This document shows positions 24,968-30,826 of a DNA stretch of 30,826 nt, piece after piece. The notes under the pieces are model-generated. The model ran no database searches and had not been told where the DNA came from. It saw only the letters and a program-made list of their open reading frames with translations. The position numbers were made by a program, and so were the translations under genes. The stretch's first letter is position 1, and each line of letters opens with the position of its first letter. The stretch comes from Polaromonas sp. (GTDB lineage: Bacteria; Pseudomonadota; Gammaproteobacteria; Burkholderiales; Burkholderiaceae): assembly GCA_013823505.1 (NCBI GenBank), contig PNMH01000046.1:1-30826 (forward strand), read 5' to 3'.

Positions 24968-25354
24968 TCAACTGTGTCTTGTCGGGATGCGGGCCACCAC
25001 CAGCACCCCGATGAGTGCAGCGATCAGCACGATCACCAGCACCACCGGCCGGTCGCGCAATCCCCAGGCCGACAGGCCGACCATCACCACCATGCTCACC
25101 TGCGCCACGGTCTTGCTGCGGCGCGTGAGGCTGCGGTGGGCCTCCCAGTCGCGCACCATGGGGCCGAGAAATCGGTGGCCGAGCAGCCAGCCGTGCAGCC
25201 GGGGTGAAGCCTTGGCGTAGCAGGCGGCGGCCAGCAGGATGAAGGGCGTGGTCGGCAGGCCGGGCAGCACCACACCGATGAGGCCGAGCACCAGCGCCAC
25301 GCTGCCGGCCAGCCACAGCAGCCAGCGTACCGCGCGCGAGCGGTGCAGGCTCAT
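24968..25354 (-). CDS. DUF454 (YbaN-family) membrane protein
   Basis: 128 residues from the ATG at 25354. RWLLWLAGSVALVLGLIGVVLPGLPTTPFILLAAACYAKASPRLHGWLLGH, read in parts, is the DUF454 signature. Three spans. Function is not known. It overlaps the SirB2 gene by 4 bp (ATGA), so the two are co-translated. Confidence 0.9.
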   Translation of the reverse strand: MSLHRSRAVRWLLWLAGSVALVLGLIGVVLPGLPTTPFILLAAACYAKASPRLHGWLLGHRFLGPMVRDWEAHRSLTRRSKTVAQVSMVVMVGLSAWGLRDRPVVLVIVLIAALIGVLVVARIPTRHS

Positions 25355-25758
25355 GGCGCCCACCAGCCCAGCGGGTGGCGCGCCAGTGCCATCGAAGCCA
25401 TGAAGGCCACGCACAGCCACGCAGCCAGCAGGCTCAGCGCGCGCACCGGGGGAGATGCGGTGCTGCGCATGGCCACCATTCCCAGTGCGATGTAGATCAG
25501 CAGCAGGCCGAGCTTGAGACCGAACCACGGTGTGTGCAGCGGGTTGAGCTGCAGCAGCCACCACAGGCCGGCGCCGGCCGTGAGCAGCGCGGTGTCGACC
25601 CCCTCGCTCGCACGGCGCCAGGCGCTATGCAACGGCCAACCCTGGCCCTGCAGCGCGGCGAGTGCGCGCACGGAGAACAAGCCCACGCTGGTCACGACCA
25701 GGCCGAGGTGCGTCTTGAGCAGCAGCGGGTAGGCCCAGGCGATGTCCGGGGTAGGCAT
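25351..25758 (-). CDS. SirB2-family membrane protein
   Basis: 135 residues, four spans. LLLKTHLGLVVTSVGLFSVRALAAL and DTALLTAGAGLWWLL with PWFGLKLGLLLIYIALGMVAMR fit the SirB2 family. SirB2 is named from a Salmonella invasion-regulator locus, but its biochemical role is unknown. It is the first gene of a pair with DUF454. Confidence 0.87.
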   Translation of the reverse strand: MPTPDIAWAYPLLLKTHLGLVVTSVGLFSVRALAALQGQGWPLHSAWRRASEGVDTALLTAGAGLWWLLQLNPLHTPWFGLKLGLLLIYIALGMVAMRSTASPPVRALSLLAAWLCVAFMASMALARHPLGWWAP

Positions 25759-25782
25759 GGAGGTGAGGTGCGGTCGGTCCGG

Positions 25783-25797
25783 TGGAGGTCACCTCCA
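25783..25797. repeat. Perfect palindrome TGGAGGT-C-ACCTCCA
   Basis: Seven-base arms around one central base, 25 bp upstream of the SirB2 start and 29 bp after the ric stop (both minus strand). It could be an operator or a hairpin between transcripts. No T run follows on the minus strand. Confidence 0.7.
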
Positions 25798-25825
25798 GCA
25801 TAGCCGCTCCCACCCTCGGAACGCC

Positions 25826-26524
25826 TCAGCAGCAGGCCGCGCGCGTGGGTTCGAACTGCGGGAACAGCTGGTTGTTTTCCAGGTGGATGTGGGCGATCAG
25901 GTCGTCGGCAAACTGGTCAATGCCTGCGTACAGCGCGCGCCAGGTGTTGCAGGCGCCCTGGGGTGATGTGGCGTCGTTCGTCAGGGCCATCAGGCGATCG
26001 AGCTGTTCGCCGTGGCTGGTGTGTTCCTCGCGCATCACCCCGATGGGGTGCACGGCCATGCCGCGCCCTCCCGCCTTGAGCATGGGGAACAGGATGGTTT
26101 CTTCCTTGGCCATGTGCTCCAACATCTCAGCTTCAATGGCTTCGAGGTGCTCCGCCAGACCCGTGGGCACATCGGGGCTGTCGCGGTGCACCGCCTCCAC
26201 GCGGCGCGCCATGCGGATCAACTCGGGCAACTGCTCGCGGTGCACCGCGTGGTAACGCGTGAGGATGTGGTCGATCATCTCGGCCGGGGCTTGCGGCACT
26301 GCGGGCGCGTCCGGGCGCTCCAGCCGCGCGAGCTCGGCCAGCACCGCGTCCACGTCGAGGCCCTTGTTGTCGCAGGCCTGCTGCAGGGCGATCTGTCCAC
26401 CGCAGCAGAAGTCCAGCTTGAGGCGGCGGAAGACGGCGGTGGAGCCCGGCAGTTCGACGGCAATCTGGCCAATGGGCTGGCTGGCACGCTCCAGGGTGTC
26501 GGCGGGGGCGAAAGTGGTGTTCAT
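25826..26524 (-). CDS. ric: Iron-sulfur cluster repair di-iron protein (Ric/YtfE/ScdA)
   Basis: 232 residues. The N-terminal ScdA_N domain holds the CC pair in LKLDFCCGG (Cys40-Cys41). The hemerythrin-like domain carries the di-iron ligands: His86 (IDHILTRYH), His137-x3-Glu141 (EHMAKEE), His168 (REEH) and His212/Glu216 region (HIHLENNQLFP). The protein restores clusters damaged by nitric oxide or oxidants and may reduce NO. It ends with an extra Cys pair (231-232). AAGGA lies nine bases before the ATG at 26524. It is divergent from nsrR, the NO-sensing repressor that controls ric-type genes in other bacteria. Confidence 0.94.
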   Translation of the reverse strand: MNTTFAPADTLERASQPIGQIAVELPGSTAVFRRLKLDFCCGGQIALQQACDNKGLDVDAVLAELARLERPDAPAVPQAPAEMIDHILTRYHAVHREQLPELIRMARRVEAVHRDSPDVPTGLAEHLEAIEAEMLEHMAKEETILFPMLKAGGRGMAVHPIGVMREEHTSHGEQLDRLMALTNDATSPQGACNTWRALYAGIDQFADDLIAHIHLENNQLFPQFEPTRAACC

Positions 26525-26536
26525 GATCGATGTCCT

Positions 26537-26595
26537 TGAATGTTCATGTGGTATGAATATATTAAGGCATAAAATGCAGACAACATGAATATTCA
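26537..26595. promoter_or_regulatory. AT-rich ric/nsrR divergent operator-promoter region
   Basis: On the minus strand TTGTCT (26583-26578), 16 bp and TATATT (26561-26556) form a ric promoter. The dyad TATGAAT...AGGCATA (26552-26571) covers its -10 and fits the size of an NsrR site. The palindrome TGAATATTCA (26586-26595) and the near-copy TGAATGTTCA (26537-26546) flank it. ATGAATAT occurs at 26553 and 26585, 32 bp apart. Confidence 0.55.
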
Positions 26596-26634
26596 GACCA
26601 TCCACACGGACATCGGTCATCAGGAGGATGCGGC

Positions 26635-27147
26635 ATGCGACTGACCCAATGGACCGACTACAGCCTGCGCGTGCTGATGTACTGCGCCGCCAGCGAACAG
26701 CGAGAGCAGCGCGCCACAGTGGGTGAAATCGCCGAGGCCCACGGCATCTCGCGCAGCCACCTCACCAAGATCGTGATGACGCTCTCGGGCCTGGGCCTGC
26801 TGGAGACCACGCGCGGGCGAGGCGGCGGCCTGCGCCTGCTCAAGCGGGCGCACACCATCGTGCTGGGGGAGGTGGTGCGCCAGACCGAGAGCGACTTCAC
26901 CCTGGTGGAGTGTTTCGACGCCGAACACAACAGCTGCAGGCTTGACGGCCACTGTCGTCTCAAGACAGCGCTGCGCGAGGCCATGGACCGTTACCTGGAG
27001 GTGCTCGACGGCGTGACGCTGGCCGACCTGATCACGCCAGTGCCGGGTGCACGCGGCCAACGGGTGCACTTTTTGCCGGGCCTGCCGCGCCCGCCCGAGG
27101 TCGCAGTCCGTCGCACGCGGGTATCTGCCAGCGGCGAAAGCCGCTAA
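26635..27147 (+). CDS. nsrR: Rrf2-family NO-sensing repressor NsrR
   Basis: 170 residues. MRLTQWTDYSLRVLMYCA is the NsrR-type start and includes Asp8, the fourth cluster ligand in structurally studied NsrR. Cluster cysteines are Cys93, Cys101 and Cys107 (VECFDAEHNSCRLDGHC). The winged helix contains HGISRSHLTKIVMTLSGLGLLETTRGRGGGL. NO nitrosylates the [4Fe-4S] cluster and releases DNA. AGGAGG (26622-26627) is a strong ribosome site; the ATG overlapping it at 26628 is out of frame. The tail after residue 140 is longer than usual. narX begins nine bases after the stop. Confidence 0.94.
   Translation: MRLTQWTDYSLRVLMYCAASEQREQRATVGEIAEAHGISRSHLTKIVMTLSGLGLLETTRGRGGGLRLLKRAHTIVLGEVVRQTESDFTLVECFDAEHNSCRLDGHCRLKTALREAMDRYLEVLDGVTLADLITPVPGARGQRVHFLPGLPRPPEVAVRRTRVSASGESR
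27130..27145 (+). other. Hairpin AGCGGC-GAAA-GCCGCT at the nsrR stop
   Basis: A perfect 6-bp stem capped by a GAAA tetraloop ends inside the nsrR stop codon, 10 nt before the narX start. There is no T run, so it is not a terminator. It may affect narX translation or protect the nsrR 3' end. Confidence 0.6.
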
Positions 27148-27155
27148 CCTGCGCC

Positions 27156-29066
27156 ATGGTGTCCACTGCTTCGCTGTCGACCAAACTGGTGCGTATCGGC
27201 GCCGGGTTGCTGCTCGTCGCGCTGGCGTCGATCGGCCTCACGCTGTGGGTCACCTGGCAGCTCGAAGGCGGCGCAGCGGCGGTGAACGAAGCCGGGCGCA
27301 TGCGCATGCAGACCTGGCGGCTCACCAGCGTGGCGCAGGCCGGGCCCCCGCCGGGCGAGGTGGCCGCGCTGGTGCAGCAGTTCGACCAGAGCCTGACCTT
27401 GTTGCGCCAGGGCGATGCCAGCCGGCCGCTCTTTGTGCCCTGGGACGACGCCGTGGCCCGCGAATTCGCCACGGTGGAGGCGCTGTGGCAGAACCAGCGC
27501 CCGCTGTGGCTGCAAGACACACCGCCCGAGCCGGCGCAAGCCCTGGCCGCGGCCGGCACCTTTGTGGAAGCCATCGATGCCCTGGTGCTCGCCATCGAGC
27601 ACCAGCTCGCGGGCTTCACCGCCATCCTCAACCTGTTCCAGCTCCTCATGATGGCGCTGGCCATTGCCGGTGCGGTGGTGATGCTCTACACCGGCTACAT
27701 GTACGTGATCAACCCGCTGGCCCACCTGCGGCAGGGCCTGCGCCGGCTGGAGTCGGGCGACTTCAAGGCGCGTGTGGAGGTCGAGACACTCGACGAATTC
27801 GGTCAGGTGGCCGGAGGCTTCAACCGCATGGCGGCGACGCTGCAGTCGATGTACGCCGGGCTGGAGAGCCAGGTGGAAACCAAGACGCGCCACATCGAGG
27901 CGCAGCGCGCACGGCTGGAGACCTTGTACGAGGTGAGCGCCTTCATGGCGCATGCCGGCAGCATTGAGGAACTCTCGCGCGGTTTTGCCCAGCGCGTGCG
28001 CGCGGTGGTGAAGGCCGACGCGGTGGCGGTGCGCTGGAGCGACGAGGCCAGCCAGCGTTATCTGATGCTGGCCTCCGACTGTTTTCCGCAGGAGATGGTG
28101 GAAGAAGAGCGCAGCCTGCTCGCCGGGGCCTGCGCCTGTGGCAGCCTGCAGCCGGATGCGAGGACGCGCGTCATTCCGATCCACAGCCATGACGAAGCGC
28201 AGGTGCGCCACTGCGCTCGCGCCGGTTTCGAGACGCTGGTGAGTGTGCCGGTGCGCCTGCAAAACCGGATGCTCGGCGAGATCGACCTCTTTTACCGTTC
28301 GCAGGCCAGTCTGAGCACCGGCGAGACCGAGTTGCTCGACGCGCTGGCCAGCCACCTCGCCAACGCGCTGGAGAGCCTGCGCGCCACTGCGCTGGAGCGC
28401 GAGGCGGCGGTGGGTGAGGAGCGCGCCTTGATCGCGCGCGAGCTGCACGACTCCATTGCACAGTCGCTGGCATTCCTGAAGATCCAGGTGCAGCTGCTGC
28501 GCAACGCGGCGAGCAAGGGCCAGGAGGCGCGGGTGATGAGCACGCTGGACGAACTCGACGAAGGCCTGCGCGAGAGCATCAACGACGTGCGCGAGCTGCT
28601 GGTTCACTTTCGCACCCGCACCAACACCGACGACATCGAACGTGCCCTGCAGGAAACGCTGCAGAAATTCCAGCACCAGACCGGCTTGAGCGCCAAGCTG
28701 CATGTCGAAGGCCACGGCCTGCCGTTGCCGGCGGACGTGCAGGTGCAGGTCTTGCACGTGCTGCAGGAGTCGCTTTCCAACGTGCGCAAGCACGCCGGGG
28801 CCAGCCATGTGCAACTTGACGTGATCAAGGGTGCACGCTGGCGCTTTCGTGTGCGCGACGACGGCGCGGGCTTCGACGCGCTGGACACGCCCGACGACTC
28901 CCATGTGGGTCTGAAGATCATGCGCGAGCGCGCCGCGCTCATCGGTGCGCGGGTCGATGTGAGCTCAGAACCCGGCGACGGCACCACCGTGACCCTGACC
29001 CTGCCACCCCACCCTGTGGCGGCCAGCCCGGCCACCGCGCCCGCCACCGAACACAGCGCCCCATGA
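27156..29066 (+). CDS. narX: Nitrate/nitrite sensor histidine kinase NarX-like
   Basis: 636 residues. TM1 is at about 12-32 and TM2 at about 160-184. Just after TM1 lies a P-box-like VNEAGRMRMQTWRL (residues 43-56), the nitrate-binding helix of NarX and NarQ, with Arg48/Arg50. HAMP is at about 185-235, then a central GAF-like domain with Cys309, Cys326, Cys328 and Cys353, resembling the NarX cysteine cluster. The HisKA_3 site is ERALIARELHDSIAQSL (His431), and the ATPase ends with RDDGAGF and GLKIMRERA. It overlaps narL by 4 bp. It should sense nitrate in the periplasm and phosphorylate NarL. Confidence 0.92.
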   Translation: MVSTASLSTKLVRIGAGLLLVALASIGLTLWVTWQLEGGAAAVNEAGRMRMQTWRLTSVAQAGPPPGEVAALVQQFDQSLTLLRQGDASRPLFVPWDDAVAREFATVEALWQNQRPLWLQDTPPEPAQALAAAGTFVEAIDALVLAIEHQLAGFTAILNLFQLLMMALAIAGAVVMLYTGYMYVINPLAHLRQGLRRLESGDFKARVEVETLDEFGQVAGGFNRMAATLQSMYAGLESQVETKTRHIEAQRARLETLYEVSAFMAHAGSIEELSRGFAQRVRAVVKADAVAVRWSDEASQRYLMLASDCFPQEMVEEERSLLAGACACGSLQPDARTRVIPIHSHDEAQVRHCARAGFETLVSVPVRLQNRMLGEIDLFYRSQASLSTGETELLDALASHLANALESLRATALEREAAVGEERALIARELHDSIAQSLAFLKIQVQLLRNAASKGQEARVMSTLDELDEGLRESINDVRELLVHFRTRTNTDDIERALQETLQKFQHQTGLSAKLHVEGHGLPLPADVQVQVLHVLQESLSNVRKHAGASHVQLDVIKGARWRFRVRDDGAGFDALDTPDDSHVGLKIMRERAALIGARVDVSSEPGDGTTVTLTLPPHPVAASPATAPATEHSAP

Positions 29067-29770
29067 CCGACACGTCTGCCCGCCCGATCCAGTTGCTCGT
29101 CGTCGACGACCATTCCCTGTTCCGCCGCGGGCTCATGGCCCTGCTCGCGCAGGACCCGCGCTTCGAGGTGACCTGCGAGGCGGGCGACGTGGGCGAAGCG
29201 CTGCGCTGTGCGGCCCGCCGGCGGCCCGATGTGATCCTGCTCGACAACCACCTGCCCGGTGTGCTGGGGGTGGACGCCATCCCTGCGCTGCGCGAGGCCG
29301 CACCGGGCAGCCGCGTGCTCATGCTCACCGTGAGCGAGAACGAGGCCGACCTGGTGGCCGCGCTCAAGGCCGGTGCCGATGGGTATCTGCTCAAGACGGT
29401 GGAGTCACACCACCTGTGCGAAGCCATCGTCAAGGTGATGGACGGTGAATCGGTGGTCAGCCCCGAGATGACAACCAAGCTGGTGTCGGCCCTGCGTGCA
29501 CAGCCTCCCGCCAGCGGCGCCGCGCCCGACGCGCCGGCGTCCACCGCCATCTCCACAGCCACGGCCACCTCGGACGCCGAGTTGGCGTCGCTATCCGCGC
29601 GGGAACTCGAAATCCTGCACCTGATCGCACGGGGCGACAGCAACAAACACATTGCCCGCCAACTCGACATCGCCGAGACCACGGTCAAGATCCACGTGCA
29701 GCACATCCTGCGCAAACTCCACCTCACCTCGCGTGTGCAGGCAGCGGTGTTCGCCGCCCGCCACGCCTGA
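29063..29770 (+). CDS. narL: NarL-family response regulator
   Basis: 235 residues. Receiver: VVDDHSLFRRGL, Asp61 in LLDNHLPG, LTVSEN, LKTVE. A long Ala/Pro/Thr linker (about 150-172) joins it to the LuxR-type HTH (LSARELEILHLIARGDSNKHIARQLDIAETTVKIHVQHILRKL, in parts). The acceptor motif reads DNHLPG rather than DMxMPG, as in many NarL proteins. It is translationally coupled to narX. Expected targets are nitrate respiration genes, including the narK-type gene that follows. Confidence 0.93.
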   Translation: MTDTSARPIQLLVVDDHSLFRRGLMALLAQDPRFEVTCEAGDVGEALRCAARRRPDVILLDNHLPGVLGVDAIPALREAAPGSRVLMLTVSENEADLVAALKAGADGYLLKTVESHHLCEAIVKVMDGESVVSPEMTTKLVSALRAQPPASGAAPDAPASTAISTATATSDAELASLSARELEILHLIARGDSNKHIARQLDIAETTVKIHVQHILRKLHLTSRVQAAVFAARHA

Positions 29771-29783
29771 CCAGGACACCCCC

Positions 29784-30113
29784 ATGGCACTGCACCACCT
29801 CGACTCCGGCGAAATCGCCAACCTCATGAACCAGGGCGGCGACGCGCTCAGCACGCAGTCCGTGGCCCTTTTCAAGTCCGAGCAGCTCGAGGTCATCCGC
29901 CTGCGCCTGCCGCTGGGCAAGGGCATGCCGATGCACCAGGTCCCGGGTGAGATCACCGTGCAATGCCTCGAAGGTGTGATCGACTTTGAAACGCCCGAGG
30001 GCGTGCAACAGCTGCAGGCCGGGCAGATGCTGTTTCTGCGCGGCGGCGTGCCGCACGGCCTGCTCGCGGTGGAAGACGCCAGCGTGCTGGTCACCATCGT
30101 GCTGGCGCATTGA
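29784..30113 (+). CDS. Small cupin-domain protein
   Basis: 109 residues forming one cupin barrel: LPLGKGMPMHQVPGEITVQCLEGVIDFET is the first motif (metal-type His51, Glu56 region) and AGQMLFLRGGVPHGLLAVEDASVL the second (His near residue 90). It starts 13 bp after narL. Small cupins of this kind appear in nitrate and denitrification loci, but their role is unclear; no substrate can be assigned. An FNR-like box overlaps its stop codon. Confidence 0.85.
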   Translation: MALHHLDSGEIANLMNQGGDALSTQSVALFKSEQLEVIRLRLPLGKGMPMHQVPGEITVQCLEGVIDFETPEGVQQLQAGQMLFLRGGVPHGLLAVEDASVLVTIVLAH

Positions 30114-30123
30114 CGCAGATCAA
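30110..30123 (+). promoter_or_regulatory. FNR/Dnr-type box upstream of narK
   Basis: TTGAC-GCAG-ATCAA matches the TTGAT-N4-ATCAA consensus at nine of ten positions. It overlaps the cupin stop and lies 154 bp before the transporter start. This suggests anaerobic or NO-responsive activation. The long distance implies a leader of about 110 nt. Confidence 0.6.
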
Positions 30124-30149
30124 CTGACGGCCACAAAAGCGCCGAGGTA

Positions 30150-30191
30150 GTTCTTCAGGACGCGCTGCGTCCTCCCGACATCGTTCTTCAG
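30150..30191 (+). repeat. GTTCTTCAG direct repeat and hairpin in the narK leader
   Basis: GTTCTTCAG occurs at 30150-30158 and 30183-30191, 33 bp apart. Between them AGGACGC-GCT-GCGTCCT (30157-30173) is a perfect 7-bp hairpin. It lies downstream of the FNR-like box, so it would probably be transcribed into the leader RNA. No T run follows. Confidence 0.55.
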
Positions 30192-30277
30192 AGCCGCCCC
30201 GGCCGCCCGGGTGGCGGATAGCCACGAGGGCCCCCAGCGCCGACAGTCTTGCCATGCCCCGCGTGGAGAAAGACATC

Positions 30278-30826
30278 ATGGCCTCTGAACTGAACAACGA
30301 CAAAAAAGCGTGGTCGGTGCTGCTCGTCAGCACGCTGGCCTTCACCGTGTGCTTCATGGTCTGGATGATGTTCGGCGTCATCGGCATCCCGATCAAGAAG
30401 GCGCTCGACCTCAACTCCACCCAGTTCGGCCTGCTCATGGCCACACCGGTGCTCACCGGCTCACTGGTGCGCGTGCCACTGGGCATCTGGACCGACCGCT
30501 TTGGCGGCCGTATCGTGATGGCCCTGCTCATGGCCACCACCGTGCCGGCCATCTGGCTCATGAGCTACGCCACGGCCTACTGGCACTTCCTCACCATCGG
30601 CCTGTTCGTAGGTCTCGCTGGCGGATCGTTTTCGGTCGGTACGCCCTACGTGGCGCGCTGGTTTCCCAAAAACCGCCAGGGCATGGCCATGGGCGTGTAC
30701 GGCGCGGGCAACTCGGGCGCGGCGGTCAACAAGTTTGTGGCGCCCGTGCTGCTGGTGGCCTTTGGCTGGACCATGGTGCCGCAGGTGTACGCGGCCATCA
30801 TGCTGGGCACGGTGGTGCTGTTCTGG
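30278..30826 (+). CDS. narK: NarK-type nitrate/nitrite MFS transporter, N-terminal part
   Basis: 183 residues to the right edge of the window, continuing beyond. MASELNNDKKAWSVLLVSTLAFTVCFMVWMMFGVIGIPIKK, read in parts, opens TM1. RVPLGIWTDRFGGR is the MFS loop 2-3 motif (with the conserved Arg), and GLAGGSFSVGTPYVARWFPKNRQGMAMGVYGAGNSGAA contains the first nitrate signature region. About six spans are visible. GGAG at 30264-30267 serves ATG 30278; an in-frame ATG at 30254 is less likely. NarK1 (nitrate/proton symport) is favoured by the sequence style, but antiport cannot be excluded. Confidence 0.92.
   Translation, partial: MASELNNDKKAWSVLLVSTLAFTVCFMVWMMFGVIGIPIKKALDLNSTQFGLLMATPVLTGSLVRVPLGIWTDRFGGRIVMALLMATTVPAIWLMSYATAYWHFLTIGLFVGLAGGSFSVGTPYVARWFPKNRQGMAMGVYGAGNSGAAVNKFVAPVLLVAFGWTMVPQVYAAIMLGTVVLFW

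Noticed and set aside
27144..28904. 586-codon minus-strand frame opposite narX
   Set aside because: It is a shadow of narX; the composition is typical of antisense high-GC frames.
1..30826. CRISPR arrays, tRNA or rRNA genes, transposases or integrases
   Set aside because: No regularly spaced repeats, no cloverleaf or rRNA-like stretches and no mobile-element proteins were seen by reading both strands.

Overview
The window looks like a chromosomal stretch of a high-GC betaproteobacterium of the Comamonadaceae (Hydrogenophaga/Acidovorax-like). This is inferred from strongly GC-ending codon use, from the lysM-dprA // def-fmt arrangement, and from the gene families present. No rRNA, tRNA, CRISPR array, integrase or insertion sequence was seen. 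The whole window reads as ordinary chromosome rich in regulators and stress-response modules.

Layout. 1-2287: the start of a molybdo-hydroxylase [2Fe-2S] subunit (cut by the window edge), a divergent AraC-type regulator and an HDOD protein. 2343-5350: a sulfur operon with a dithiol ArsR-type sensor (BigR/SqrR-like), two half-size YeeE/YedE transporters and a SulP anion transporter, behind a near-consensus promoter. 5617-8447: a GreA/GreB-like factor, a MarR regulator divergent from a membrane-protein gene whose frame is broken, a secreted fasciclin protein and a small membrane protein. 8922-14811: housekeeping genes (MBL-fold hydrolase, dprA, LysM protein, def, fmt) and the AzlCD exporter.

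14818-19528 is a PmrAB-like envelope module: a PAP2 phosphatase, an OmpR-type regulator, its histidine kinase and an EptA/MCR-type lipid A phosphoethanolamine transferase. Two sites with PmrA-box geometry (hexamer-N5-hexamer) lie 55-57 nt before the regulator and the transferase, so the circuit looks self-regulated. 19506-23703 pairs a second, PhoPQ-like two-component system plus a PepSY protein with a divergent SHP (DUF1924) / diheme cytochrome c / cytochrome b561 electron-transfer cluster. The shared promoter region carries a 9-bp inverted repeat and an 11-bp-period direct repeat. This is the most interesting and least characterised system in the window.

23770-25758 holds pgk and a DUF454-SirB2 pair. 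25826 to the end is a nitrogen-oxide locus: ric (NO-damage repair) divergent from nsrR (NO sensor), then narX-narL (nitrate sensing), a small cupin, and the start of a NarK-type nitrate/nitrite transporter preceded by an FNR/Dnr-like box. Together these point to a facultative denitrifier or nitrate respirer. Operons are tightly packed, with ATGA overlaps between several pairs, and several gene pairs converge with almost no space between them.
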